Source: Narthecium ossifragum (taxonomy: Eukaryota > Streptophyta > Magnoliopsida > Dioscoreales > Nartheciaceae). Taken from it: DNA of 64,000 bases. Below the pieces are notes generated by a model. It did not search any database. It had not been told where the DNA came from and saw nothing but the letters and a program-made list of their open reading frames with translations. The first letter of the stretch is position 1; each line of letters opens with the position of its first letter. The position numbers were made by a program, and so were the translations under genes. The stretch is from assembly GCA_963920575.1 (NCBI GenBank), contig OY986967.1, forward strand, positions 4,979,166 to 5,043,165. Direction: 5' to 3'. This document shows positions 11,421 through 22,830 of this stretch, in pieces.

Positions 11421-12020
11421 ATGTTAGAGAGCAGAGACATGTTATGAGGGTGAAATTAGTCATTGCTCTGTGCTGGAACGTTCTCAGTCACTAAGTTTTA
11501 AAATGAAAAAATAAGAGTCACGAGAAATAAGCATACTACATTGCCCAAAAAATCCATTGTCTCTGATTTAGCCTTTACCTTTGGATCTTAACAGAAAACA
11601 TCGAAAGTAAAAAAGAAGTTACAGGCCAGGATGAAAAATTCGTGCCTTAATATATTGTGAATGTCTCACAGGACAAATAAAGTCATAAACTATTAATGAA
11701 ACTAAAAAATTCAAACCGTATGAAATACAACTACATGAATTTCTTAGTATCTCTAACAAAAAGAGAACGATAATTGAAGCACCCTGAAGTAAATATAAAA
11801 GGAAAAAATTATTTGAACTGATAGTAAACTGATGGTGGGCGGGAAAAGTGAAAAAGAAAAAAAATACCTGATTCCTCAATGTATTAATAACAACTAAATG
11901 CAAGTATGTGATGCATCTACAGACAATCAATGATCTAGAACATGTTCACTAGCGTGCAACTAAATATGGGATCAACGTTCTGTACAAATATGGTTTCAGA
12001 AAGAAAAGAATATCTTTTAC
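11421..12020. other. Spacer between F-box gene and upstream exons
   Basis: AT-rich DNA. It may contain the 5' flank of the F-box gene and a further exon of the unknown minus-strand gene. A candidate exon end (donor after AATCAG at about 11866) is present, but its phase does not fit exon 4, so it is not annotated. Confidence 0.35.
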
Positions 12021-13630
12021 ATTCAAAAGAGCTAAGAGCGTCTCACAGCCCTCACTCAAAGTGGTCATTTTCTTTGAATTGCTCTGTTCCATAGGGAACA
12101 CATCACCCAATCCAAACTCTCCCTCTAAGACACGCTGGAACCACAAGTAGCTAAACTGACAGCAAAATCCTGCCTGCCATCACCCCATGCCCCTTTTAGG
12201 CCACATTGGCATTTCAGGCACCTTTGCCAGCAACTTTTGATATTTTTATTCTCCAAATATTAAACATTACTGGTATTTCAACACGACAACCAAATGTTTT
12301 CAGCACAGTATTAATCAGAAATCTAGGGGTGAATCACATAAAGTTCAGTCCAATCAATATTTCATTAAAGAGGTTAATCTAATTCTATTCAATATATCTA
12401 GGTGACTTAAACGATGATAATCAGAACATTGCAATATCAAGTTCAGTCCAATCAATATTCGTCCTAACAATATTTTCTTTTTATGTTTTTGGAGTGGATA
12501 AACGAATAGAATTTTAAGATATACAGAATTTACTTGCAACAAAACATGTCCGAAACGCGCACAGTATGCATATAAACAAACAAGGAGTCCCTTCACACAA
12601 TATCAACCTTCTAGTTTAGCCCCTTATATTATTGACATCATGAATTCTGGATAGCCATAAAAAGTGTTATTTCACTTTAAGAAGAAAAACATAAATTCAC
12701 CTCTCCTATAAGATCTATGACTGCATAACATGGTAAAGATTTGCCAAAAGAGGAAAAAATGAAAAGAAACAAGCATAATGATAATGTGCCCTTTGAGAAG
12801 ACTTCTGTTTTAGTCTTTTCTTCACAGAATTCAAACCTTGCCGTTTCATGTTCAATAGCCTTTCCAGGATCCATGAGAACTTTGTCACGAGAGGCACAAA
12901 CCTATTTCAAGATATGCCACAAAATCGGCTATAAACTCCGGAATTGCCAAAACAATGTTGACAAGAGAATTAGCATTTAAAGAATACAGCAACTAAGCTT
13001 GAAAACAAAATAAGCTGCCATCAAGATTACTAAGACATAAACTGACACGCTATAAAGCAGAAACAGGTTAAAAATGAAACGATCTGTTACACAATAGGTG
13101 ACTAATATCTACACAAAATGAAAATAACATGTCAATCTTATGTCCGATGATACTCCAATCTCTAATATCCAACTACATACGTGAATAGAAATTTAACAAG
13201 ATCTGGACTAACATAGTTTAGAAACAAAGAAATAGCCTCCATCCAACTTTCATAACTCATTAGATTTACACCATTAGAACACACAGAAGGAAAGCTTTGT
13301 GATCATCACGACATTCCCAGTGGCATTATGCACCTTCAATTCCACTAAAACCCAAAGAAAAGGGGAGAGAGGAAACCAACCTTCTTGTCCTTTATCTCGG
13401 TGGAATGGCATTTCCTCTCAACCTCCTCTTCGCTCTGCTTAGAATTCTCCGCTTCGCAAAGATATGGGGTATAAAAAAACATCAAAATCCTTCAAATGCT
13501 CCAATTAACCTCGGGATAAAACAAGATTCGAAGAGTAGAGATCGACCTTGTTGGGGGAGACACGATCAACTGCATCGACGGTCTCTTCCGCCTTCTTAAG
13601 AACCCGATCCTTGTCCTCGCTAGGATCCAT
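12021..13630 (-). CDS. Unrecognised multi-exon gene, first four exons
   Basis: Four consecutive minus-strand exons can be joined with GT/AG borders and agreeing phases: 13630-13510 (starts MDPSEDKDRVLKK, ends in phase 1), 13451-13381 (ENSKQSEEEVERKC), 12901-12837 (VCASRDKVLMDPGKAIE) and 12150-12021 (LWFQRVLEGEFGLGDVFP...CETLLALLN), which ends on donor GTAAAAG. Together they give about 129 residues, hydrophilic and charged at first, then more hydrophobic. The probability of such phase agreement by chance is low, so I regard it as a real gene. I do not recognise the family. Downstream exons could not be placed. MULE-A begins about 200 bp upstream of the start codon. Splice sites are predicted by eye. 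Confidence 0.6.
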
Positions 13631-14005
13631 CGTCTAATCGTGACGCCTAGGGTTTTCGTTTCTTGAATGCGGGATCGAAGAGCGCACCGTGAGTGCGTAG
13701 CGTAGCCTTGTTTTTTGAAGGGAAATGAGCAATGGCGCGAGAGGAATAGTACCTTGTCTCCTAAATGGACGGTTAGGATGCCGCCTTCGACGACGGTGAT
13801 TTCATTTAACACTCGGCTATTTTATTTTATAGCAAATTGGTGATAACACCGTATTAACGAAAATTATCGTTAAAAACCCTGATAGGTTGGATTTCAAGGT
13901 AAAAACCCCATCACGGTATTAGTTGTCGCATATTAATAAACTAAAAGTCCGAAATGCCCTTATATTCCAATGTTATTAAGGGCTACCATGCACGAGTTTA
14001 GTTGC

Positions 14006-14221
14006 CGTCGTCTCGTCTTCCTCTGACGATCGACCACACGCGCAACCATCTTTAGTTGCCACCATCTCGTCTTCCTCTGACAATCCATCGCACCCGTGAT
14101 CATCTTTAGTTGCCGTCATCTCGTCTTCCACCGACGATCCAACGCATGCGTGATCATCTTTCCTTGTCGTCGTCTCGTTTTCCTCTGACGATCCACCACA
14201 CGCGTGATCATCTTTAGTTGG
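14006..14221. repeat. 54 bp minisatellite, four units
   Basis: Four units of 54 bases, each with CTCGTCTTCC...GATC and CATCTTTAGTTGC blocks, near the left end of MULE-A. Read on the minus strand they give an 18-residue repeat (KDDHACGGSSEENETTTR-like). The frame is probably incidental. Confidence 0.75.
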
Positions 14222-14539
14222 CGTCGTCTTCCTCCGACGATAATTCGCCGTCTTCTTCGAGAACCCAAACACATGGCCGCTTCCTCATTCGTTCTCCCTA
14301 GTATGTATGATGTTTCTTTATGTGTTTGAAGGATGATTTCTTCCGTGGTTATAACTTTTGTGGTATTTATGGATGATTTTGGCACCTTTTCAGTATTATT
14401 GTGTGCTTTGATTCGTTTTTTGATTGATTTCTTTTCTCATAATGCATTTTTCCAAGTTTTCCATTCAAGGCTTCTAAAGAGTTGCATATCACCGCTCTGT
14501 GATAAGCATGTCTATTGGCATATATCTCAAAGCATGTGA

Positions 14540-14920
14540 ATAGCATAACAATATGAAAGATCAAAAAGATAAAAATGATCTGAAAGATAAGAATATATCA
14601 AAAAGATGAAATTAATTGATCTGAAAGATGAGAATAGATCAAAAAGTTGAAATTGATCTGAAGATGAAATTGATTTGAAAATAAGAATATATGAGAAAGT
14701 TGAAAATAGAGTTCAAAGTAGATTAGAAAGATGAAAAAGATGAAAATAGATCAGAAAAGATGAAAATAGAGATGGAAATATATCTGAAAGATGGAAATAG
14801 ATGAGAAAGATGAAAATAGATCAGGAAGATGAAAATAAATCTAGAAGATGAAAATAAATTTAGAAGATGAAAATGGATAAAAAAAATGAAAATAGATTTG
14901 AAAGATTACCAATGCTAATG
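14540..14920 (-). repeat. Degenerate GATGAAAATAGATC array
   Basis: Irregular repeats of AAAGATGAAAATAGATC, the reverse complement of the ATTTTCATCTTT arrays at 32630-33230 and 54217-55790. It lies between the MULE-A end and the mudrA start. Confidence 0.75.
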
Positions 14921-15905
14921 ATTATTTAAGTGCAAATGTTCAATTATTGTTGCCATCATCATTTTGCTCTTCTTCTGCTTCATCTTTTTTTTTAACACCA
15001 TCATCATGGTCTATGTTCATTTTCATTTTTATCTTTCTGCTGTTGGAATACATGATATGTTACGCATTCTTGGTTGACATATGATATATGGTGTGTACAG
15101 GATCACTGATGTTGGACAAGTTGGTGTTGTTCTGCATGTGTGATAATGATACTGTTGTTTGGGAAGCAAGAATCAGAGCTTCTTTAGATCAGCTTGTGAG
15201 TCATCTTTGTGACAGATAGACCAAATTGTTTAGGGACGCTAAATGGCTCTATTATCCAATACCTGGGCATCCGAGATGCGTTCTTGCTTCAGATTGTGAT
15301 TTCGATGATTTGTTTTCGGTTGCCTCTACTTTGGTGCTCCAATTTATTGATGTGAAAGTTTCGGACGGTGGTCTTAGCATTTGTGACTGTGGAAGTGATG
15401 TGGGTTCTTCACAAATTAATAATGTCACTGATGACGCTAAGGTTGATATGCTCGCTGGTTTTTGTTGTCATCAGAAAAGAACGTTGATGACAGTTGGTTG
15501 GGATTGACCTATCACTCATGTAGGGCAAAAATTTGAAGGTGGTGTGATGAAGTTTAGATTGTGTTTGCAGAAGTCATCACTTGCATCGGGTTATGAGTAT
15601 AAATTTGTGAGAAACGAGCCTACTAGAGTCACATCGGAGTGCCCAGACAAGGATAGTACTGGTTGTGATTGGATGGCGCACGCTACTCACGAACCGATCA
15701 ATGGGTTCTTTTATCTTAGGAAGCTTATTAACACCCATACATGTGGAGCAGCTTCCCGTGCATATAAGCATAATCGGATGAGCTCCAAGTTGGTTGCAAG
15801 TCTGATCGAAGACCAGCTGGTGCATGCTAAGACAGCGATGCATCCTGTTGACATAGTTCAGCAGTTCACTACAAAGTATGTTTTACATATATCCTATAAC
15901 CATGT

Positions 15906-17033
15906 TGAAGATTCAAGAAGGGGGTGAATTGGACTCTTTTCGAAAAACTAGATTAATGGAAAAATCAGGTATAGTATATTTAAGACCTTAAATGCTTATA
16001 AATGAGATAAAAACACAAGTCAAACAGCATGCAAGAATAAATGAGAGAGAGGTTAGATTGCACCGATTTTATAGTGGTTCGACCCAACTCTTGGTCTACG
16101 TCCACTTCTCTCAAGGTCATCCTTGAGGTTCTACTGCCTGCAAATCGTTACAAGCTTTTTCTCCAAGCTTCCAGGTGCTTGGTAACCTTACAATCACTCC
16201 CAATAACAGTTGGATGGCGCTCAATGTGTTTCTTCACACTCGAAGAAGGTTTACAAAGGTTTAGGCTCAAGGGAAATGAGTAGAAAACTTTTTCTAAAAC
16301 TTGCACAAATGATATTAGAAATATCAATAATAGTTGTGGCAAGTTTACACAAGAAAACTACTCATATCTGGCCTTCAACCAGCTCAAAAATCAGCTCCAA
16401 CGACTCCCTGCAACTCTCCAACGACTAGTTTTTTTACTCTTCGTGTTGCTGGCGGTTGATCCATGCATTGTTCGCCACATCGATCACCAAGTTCAAAACT
16501 CAGCCTTCTTGAACCGCGTTCGATCCACCCATCGATCACCAGATCGACCGTGAGCCTCTATTGTGAAAAATGTTTCCCATGGTCGATGCTTCAATCGACC
16601 GTTACTTCTTCACTTGAGTCAACATTGTCCGCGGTCGATCCACGCATGGACCGCCATATCGTCCGTGAGCCTACAACAATTAAAAAACAATTTCCCTCCA
16701 AGCCAACACTTAGCCATAGTATATAAATCGCAAAAAAAACTCCACGGTTGATCCGTGCATCGACCGCCGCATCGACCGTGAGGCTCTGTCAAGAAAATGG
16801 CTTTCCAGGGTCGACGCCTTGATCGACCGTGAGCCAACATTTCATTTGACCAAGTTTCATGCATCCACCGTGCAACCCCCGCGGTCAATCTATGGATGGA
16901 CCGTCGCATTCCCGCGGTCGATCCATGCATCGATTGCCAGTACTAAAATATTTCAAATATGAAATTTAAGGCTTCCAATTAAAGGGGAAATTAATATTAA
17001 ACATATATTTTTATCATTTAATGTATATTGGCA
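15906..17033 (-). repeat. 3' LTR of the Sirevirus element
   Basis: Matches 30351-31403 along its length, starting TGAAG and ending with the shared block AAATTAATATTAAACATATATTT. It contains many copies of a GTCGATCCATGCATCGACCG-type palindromic motif at 16450-16930. Confidence 0.85.
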
Positions 17034-17215
17034 TCATCAAATAAGGTTAGAATAAAAAATCTCCCCCTTTTTGATGATGACAATCCTTTTAAATGTGATG
17101 ATAAAATATTTTGGCTCCCCCTTAATCTATGCATCCATTTCTTTCAAGGAATGTGTTCTAAAGTAAATTCTCAAGGTGCACACAAGTCATATATCCATAA
17201 AATGATATGAAAAAG
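17034..17215 (-). other. Internal 3' region and polypurine tract of the Sirevirus element
   Basis: On the minus strand this includes CATCATCAAAAAGGGGGAG (17061-17079), the usual Ty1/copia polypurine tract just upstream of the 3' LTR. A second AAGGGGGAG run lies at about 17115. About 27 bases separate the tract from the LTR start, more than normal. Confidence 0.6.
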
Positions 17216-17379
17216 GCTAAATTTTCAATTAGTACCCTGTAGTTTGACCTATATTTTTATGTGGTCCTTATTTTTCAAAAAGTTACAATATAGGCCCTCA
17301 AATTTAAGAATCTCTCTTATGTGGTCCGCCACGTCACCAATCGTTAGCTGCCGTCCGCGATCTGGCGGAAAGTGGGGCC

Positions 17380-17662
17380 ACGTGCGCCGCACGTGACCCA
17401 ATGCCTCAAGCCGCTGCAGCTCCGCCGGCCCCAAGCGGCCATCGACCTCCTCGTACTCCACCACCACCCTCAGCCGCTCCTCCAGCCGCTGCCGCCACTT
17501 CTTCTCCGCCTTGACCCGGGTGGTCATCTCCATGTACTGCTGGTTGAGCTCCCGGACGGCATTGGACCGCCGCTCCTCCTGCCCGCCCTGAGCCCGCCTG
17601 CCTGTGAGGAAGCGGTCGATGGGAGGGGTCAGAGCCGGGCTGCCGAAGGAGTACGGCTTCCC
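17380..17662 (-). pseudogene. C-terminal part of a type I (M-alpha) MADS-box gene
   Basis: The minus-strand frame reads GKPYSFGSPALTPPIDRFL, then ELNQQYMEMTTRVKAEKKWR and LGPAELQRLEALGHV. GKP-(Y/F)-SFG followed by DRFL is the signature directly after the MADS domain in AGL62-like M-alpha proteins, and the coiled region follows it as expected. Its missing N-terminus lies 150 bp away on the opposite strand. GC-rich codon use contrasts with the AT-rich surroundings. Confidence 0.75.
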
Positions 17663-17808
17663 GTTACCATGCTTTTTGGCAACCTTGCATGAGTTCAAAG
17701 AACTCACTGCAACGTATCATCCCTACTTTAGAATCTAGTCTCTCTATAAACCCATTGTATTGTCTCCTAAGGGGGAGCCATCCATCCATCGATCCATTCC
17801 TTTGAGCA

Positions 17809-18018
17809 ATGGCCAAGGCGAAGAAGACCACCATGGGCCGGTAAAAGATCGAGATCAAGAGGATCGAGAACGAAGACGCCCGCCATGTGACCTTCTCGAA
17901 GCGCCGCCTTGGCCTCTTCAAGAAAGCCAGTGACTTGTCCACCCTCTGCGGGGCGGAGATCGCCCTCGTGGTCTTCTCTCTGGCGGGGGACATCAAGATC
18001 TTAAACCCAATTTATTGA
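17809..18018 (+). pseudogene. N-terminal MADS domain, nonsense-mutated and inverted
   Basis: Starts MAKAKKTTMGR, then a TAA stop at 17842-17844, then [40 protein letters not shown] and LVVFSLAG. This is the complete DNA-binding MADS domain of a type I protein up to 17988, after which the frame runs into unrelated sequence and stops at 18016. A TATA-like CTATAAAC lies about 65 bp upstream. Together with the minus-strand C-terminus it makes one gene split by an inversion. Confidence 0.85.
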
Positions 18019-18183
18019 GAATTAATAGTAGAGAGTGGCACCGGCACCATGCATGCAATGCATACTGACTGTTGGTTGGTCAAACTCTGAGCAAGTAGAT
18101 GCTGAGCTCAGGGCCGCCATTGTTGTCAGGATTCATCATGTAGAAGGCTTCGGAGTCTTTGGAGCCCACCACCCTCTCGAACC
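18019..18183. other. Unassigned fragment before the gap
   Basis: The minus strand reads ERVVGSKDSEAFYMMNPDNN followed by GGPELSIYLL and a stop. This looks like the end of a real protein, but I cannot name it. It is cut by the assembly gap. Confidence 0.35.
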
Positions 18184-18383
18184 NNNNNNNNNNNNNNNNN
18201 NNNNNNNNNNNNNNNNNNNNNNNNNNNNNNNNNNNNNNNNNNNNNNNNNNNNNNNNNNNNNNNNNNNNNNNNNNNNNNNNNNNNNNNNNNNNNNNNNNNN
18301 NNNNNNNNNNNNNNNNNNNNNNNNNNNNNNNNNNNNNNNNNNNNNNNNNNNNNNNNNNNNNNNNNNNNNNNNNNNNNNNNNNN
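18184..18383. other. Assembly gap, 200 N
   Basis: Exactly 200 undetermined bases, most likely a placeholder of arbitrary length. Reading frames that cross it are meaningless. Confidence 0.99.
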
Positions 18384-19020
18384 TGCGGACGTGCGCAAGG
18401 AGAGCTGGCGGGCGTTACGTGGCTGCGGGGGGAGGCGGGTGGTGGTGACGGCGAACTCGACGGTGATGGTGGAGCTTTTCGTGAAGGAGTATCGAGGCGG
18501 GGCGGGGGCGGGGCGGCGGGTGAGGTGCTTGAGAAACAGAGGAAGAGGGAGGAGAGAGCAGGAGGGGAGGAGAGACACATGATGGGAGGAGGAGCCGGAG
18601 ACGAGGACGAAAGGGAGGGGGTAGAGATGGGAGTAGGAGGCAGTGGGGGTGGTGGAGGGGTTGCTCTGTGATGGGGACACGGGGACGGAGGTGGCGGCAT
18701 GGAGGTCAGAGGCATCGAGCCGGAGGGGAGGAGGAGCTGGAGACGAGGACGAAGGCGGGGCGGCGAGCGTGGTGTTCGTTGTGGGCGCGGCGGGGGCGGT
18801 GGACGAGGGGTTCGTTGTGGGCGTGGCGGGGGCGGCTCGATAGAGAGAGATCGGGTGGGATGGAGAGCGATGGAGAGAGAGTGAGTGAGAGAGAGGGAGG
18901 GAGATCAGGCTCGATGGAGAGAGAGTGGGGGCGGAACAGAGCGGGAGATCAGGGAGAGAGAGAGATAGAGGTGGGAGAGAGAGAGGGGCGGAAGAGAGAG
19001 AGAGAGATAGAGGTGGGAGA
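18384..19020. repeat. Left arm of a large inverted repeat
   Basis: Bases 18384-18931 are a close reverse complement of about 22210-22757, and the similarity continues into the GA-rich run that mirrors the TC-rich tract before 20557. The outer end is hidden by the assembly gap. Confidence 0.85.
18385..18501 (+). pseudogene. GPAT (glycerol-3-phosphate acyltransferase) fragment, left copy
   Basis: Reads ADVRKESWRALRGCGG, then RRVVVTANSTVMVELFVKEY. This matches the HAD-like N-terminal domain of plant land-type GPATs (GPAT4/6/8, RAM2 group), where a VVTANP..MVEPF(V/L)KE(Y/F)LG block is strongly conserved. The acyltransferase domain is absent and the frame degenerates into purine-rich repeats. Confidence 0.7.
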
Positions 19021-19960
19021 GACAACGACCCCCACACCCCGCCGCCTCCGCCCCGCCCCACCTTCCTCCTCCAAGCTCGATGCCGTCATTGTCAGCGCCA
19101 CGACCAACGCCTCGCACGAGCTGCAGATCCCCATCGCCTCCGGCCTCTCTCTCCCCCCCGCCCCTCTCTCTCACTCTTCCGCCCTCTCTCTCACTTCCGC
19201 CCTCATCATCGTCGAGGACTCCATCTCCGACCATCCCTCACCTCTCCACTCCTCCTCCACCCCGTCCTCCTCATCTCCTACCCCCTATATTGCTGCCGAA
19301 CCCCATCTCTCCTCCTCACTGCCGTCCCCCCTAAACCTCGCGGGCACCCCTCCCTCATCAATCGCAGCCACCATCCCCATCCCCAACTCCGGCGGACCCC
19401 TCTCTCTCTCTTCCGTCATCATCACCGACACACACACTCTCTCTCTCTCTTGCTCTCCCCCTTCCCACCTAGAAATCTCGCCTGGCCTCCCTCGCCTTGT
19501 CCACCCTCGACCTCGCCCCACCTCCCTCGCCCCGTCCACCCTCGACGTCGCCCCGTCCACCCGCTCCCTCACCCAGTCCACCCTCGACCTTGCCCCAGCA
19601 TCCCTCGACCTCTCCCTCTCCCTCTCTGGAACACCTTCGCCCTCGACTCGCCTCGCCGTCGCCGTCACCCTCTCCCTCTCCGGAACACCGTCGCCCTCAA
19701 CTTGGGGCAATCCTCCTCCTCTTGTCGAGCTCCTCCTTCACTCCCTTGTGCAGCTCATTCAGGGCCGGAGCTCATCCACAACCCCAGCTTGCACGGAATA
19801 GCACCATGGCACCTGATGTCGGTGGAGCTCCTTTAGCTCCGACGAGAGCCACGGGCCGAACTTGCTACGTGTCGGCGGCCATGGGGTCACCGGAGAAGGT
19901 GAGATGGTCCAAAGAAGAGCCTATGTGGCATGTACCCAATCAAAACCCTTAAGCATGACG
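19021..19960. other. GC-rich, pyrimidine-rich loop sequence
   Basis: Low-complexity CCT/CTC-rich DNA with several long open frames that are compositional artefacts. A short piece (KLDAVIVSATTNASHELQIP at about 19070-19130) might be captured coding DNA, but it is not recognised. Confidence 0.4.
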
Positions 19961-19974
19961 TCAGCATGTTTTGT

Positions 19975-20150
19975 GTACTTATGCTAGGAATTCATAGGCT
20001 AAGTAAGGAATTCATAGGCTAAATAAGAGTAAGGAATTCATATGCTAACTAAGTAATTCCTTGCATAAGTAAGGAATTCAATTCATACGCTAAGTAAGAG
20101 TAAGGAATTCATAGGCTACGTAAGGAATTCCTCGCATAAGTAAGAAATTC
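19975..20150 (+). repeat. TAAGGAATTC array, first block
   Basis: Degenerate tandem units of about 20 bases combining AAGTAAGGAATTC with CATAGGCTA or CTCGCATA. The same family recurs in the same orientation at 23120-23315. Confidence 0.75.
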
Positions 20151-20152
20151 AT

Positions 20153-20420
20153 ATGACAGTTGCTCTCTCTCTCTCCACCTGGTCTTCTCTCTCCATCGAC
20201 TCTCTCTCTCTCTCTCCACCCATCATTCTCTCTCCATCGACACTCTCTCTCCACCTATCTTTCTCTCTCCATGGACTCTCTCTCTCTCCACCTGGTTTTT
20301 CTCTCTCCATGGACTCTCTCTCTCTCTCCACCCAGCCTCTCTCTCCTCGGGCCTCTCTGTCTCCTCTGGCCTCTCTCTCCTTGACCTCTCTCTCTCATCC
20401 ATCCCCACTCTCTCTCCCAC

Positions 20421-20469
<49 letters not shown>

Positions 20470-20557
20470 GTCCCCACTCTCTTTTCAACCGTATCTCTCT
20501 CTCTCTCTTCTGTCTCCACTATCTCTCCCACCTCTATCTCTCTCTCTCTTCCACCCC
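20153..20557 (+). repeat. TC-rich microsatellite
   Basis: About 400 bases of (TC)n and CTCTCTCCACC-type repeats. It continues the right arm of the inverted repeat, which is interrupted at 20558 by the solo LTR. Confidence 0.85.
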
Positions 20558-22208
20558 TGACGGAACCCAAACCACTCGTCGTTAAAAGTGACTAGGGCGT
20601 CAAAGATTACAATTTATACCGAATCCTAACTAACTACTACGTAGCTAGCGGGAGTCCGGGTCGATCCGCAGGGAAATGAGAATTGACTAACATACTCGAT
20701 AGATAACTCCAAACAACTAGCTAAAATGATTTGAGTTTTGGATTAATGTCTATTAAAGCAATTAACTAAATGAAGAGAAATATCACTAGTATAGAGAGGT
20801 CTTGGGATCTCCATTTTATTGTAGGTTCTAATGTAGCCTCCTAAGGAATTAAGGTGTGTAATCCAATTGGGATGATCGAAATCAAGAAGTCGACAAGCGG
20901 GTGGTTAGCCTCACTTATCGCTCAACGGAAGTCGGTTTAGGATCATCCGCCGGAAATAATCACATTCACAAAGTCGACGAATAAGTGATTAGCTTCTATC
21001 GTCGCTAACGAACCTTTGATTAAGATCGATTCGTCGCAAGAAAAAGATATTGCATGGAGTCGGGCGTTGGATCGAGATGGTTCTCGCACCTCGAATCCAA
21101 TGCAAGAGAAAGATAGAATGGATCCCTTGATTAGAGAGATAGGGATGGTTCTAGCATCCCAAATCTCTAATCTAGGGCTAGTAATCCTCCCAATGTCATT
21201 GGATGTGTTTCTAGCACATCCAACTCATTGGGGCATAACAACAAACACCTATCATGCACAAGTCCTAACTCATACCAAAGAAAGGGATTCATCCATTCAA
21301 CAAATGAAATCCATGTACAAAGATAAGGAAATAATGCTCAAATCCATACAATAGATCAATCCCAAAGATTACACATCAAAAACACTAGGAAAACTACAAA
21401 AGAATCCTACAACTACATGGAAATCCCAAGAGATAGGAAGTTAGCTACTCATCTTGGTTGGATCCATGGATGGAGGTTGATGAAGCTCCCCTCCCATGGA
21501 TTCCCTCCAAGAAGTCCTCCTCTCAATTGGGTAAGAAACCTAGAAGGGCTGGAGAAGAACTAAGAGAAGACCCCCTAAAATCCCCCCTAAGGGGTCAATT
21601 TATAGTAAACAAGCCTCCCCCACTCGGATTAGATCTGGGCCATTGATTTTGCTCGGCTGGCATCAAAGGATCGATCCTCATAGGGTGAAGGATCGATCAT
21701 TCGCTTCGTGCGATCGCTGGTCCCGTGAAGGATCGATCCTCCCATAGGAAAGGATCGATCTTCTCTTCTTGAATTCTGGATGCGCCCCGATGAAGATCGA
21801 TCCTCCAGTGTGTGAAGATCGATCCTCTAGAATTTGCGTTCTGTCACTGGGAAAATGCGCAAAAGTGATTGATCCTTCCCAGGGTGAAGATCGATCCTTC
21901 AGAACTTGCGTTCTGTCACTGAGAAAATGCGCAAAAAATGATCGATCCTCTCATGCCATAGGATCGATCCTTGTTGTCCTGATTGGCTCCTTCTTAAAGC
22001 ACTCCAAAGGATCGATCCTTCATCAATACAGGATCGATCTTCTTCATAAAAACTGGCCCGAATGACATCGTTTAAGCTCGGAACTTGATCCAATCCTCGT
22101 TGAGGGCACTTGTACCTGTAATAGGGTAAAATCCATCAGTAAGGCCTTGCTCGGAGACTAACAAGGCCAAGTTAAAAGGGTGATTTATGCACTTTTCACG
22201 TCTTATCA
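20558..22208 (-). mobile_element. Solo LTR, 1651 bp, TSD ACCCC
   Basis: On the minus strand it starts TGATAAGACGTGAAAAGTGC and ends TTCCGTCA, giving TG...CA ends. The direct repeat ACCCC flanks it (20553-20557 and 22209-22213). No gag or pol sequence is present. A cluster of GGATCGATCC motifs lies at 21665-22045. It interrupts the right arm of the GPAT inverted repeat and so is younger than that repeat. Confidence 0.85.
21665..22045. repeat. Cluster of AGGATCGATCCT palindromic motifs
   Basis: Paired GGATCGATCCTT-type motifs recur many times, spaced about 20-25 bases within pairs, inside the solo LTR. The arrangement mirrors the unrelated insertion at 2234-4336. Confidence 0.75.
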
Positions 22209-22830
22209 ACCCCCACTCTCTATCCATCGAGCCGGATCTCCCTCCCTCTCTCTCACTCACTCTCTCTCCATCACTCTCCATCCCACCCGATCTCTCTCCA
22301 TCGAGCCGCCCCCGCCGCGCCCACAACGAACCCTACGCACACCGCCCCCGCCGCGCCCACAACGAACCCCACGCCCGCCGCCCCGCCTTCATCCTCCTCT
22401 CCAGCTCCTCCTCCCCTCCGGCTTGATGCCTCTGACCTCCACGGCCCCACCTCCGTCCCCGTGTCCCCATCGCAGAGCAACCCCTCCACCACCCCCACCG
22501 CCTCTTGCTCCCATCTCCAACCCCTCCCTTTCGTCCTCATCTCCGGGTCCTCCTCCCATCATGTTCTCTCCTCCCCTCCTGCTCTCTCCTCCCTCTTCCT
22601 CTGTTTCTCAAGCACCCCACTCGCTACCCCCGCCCCGCCCCAGTACTCCTTCACGAACAGCTCCACCATCACCATCGAGTTCGCCGTCACCACCACCCGC
22701 CTCCCCCCGCAGTCGCGGAACGCCCGCCAGCTCTCCTTGCGCATGTCCGCGACGTAGTGCCGTGGGAGCACCGCCTGGGCCACGAGCTCCACGTCGCGGA
22801 TGTGGATCCCCTCCGGCTCCGTCGCTTCCT
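22209..22830. repeat. Right arm of the large inverted repeat
   Basis: Reverse-complement match to 18384-18931, beginning with CCCCCACTCTCT. The arm continues left of the solo LTR in the TC-rich tract. Confidence 0.85.
22640..22830 (-). pseudogene. GPAT fragment, right copy
   Basis: The minus-strand frame reads IRDVELVAQAVLPRHYVADM, then RKESWRAFRDCGGRRVVVTA, then NSMVMVELFVKEYWG. It is longer than the left copy and includes the AVLP(R/K)(F/H)Y block that precedes the HAD-like region in plant sn-2 GPATs (cutin, suberin and mycorrhizal lipid synthesis). No acyltransferase motif follows. The two copies differ at a few codons. Confidence 0.75.

Noticed and set aside
13976..14272. 98-codon repetitive acidic protein
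   Set aside because: It is the translation of the 54 bp minisatellite; no start context or homologue.
17664..17996. 110-codon minus-strand frame over the MADS box
   Set aside because: It is the antisense shadow of the plus-strand MADS domain.
18668..19836. Long open frames (over 300 codons) on both strands
   Set aside because: The DNA is low-complexity CT/GA-rich, frames overlap in several phases, and the translations are Ser/Pro/Arg repeats without domains; some neighbouring frames run through the N gap.
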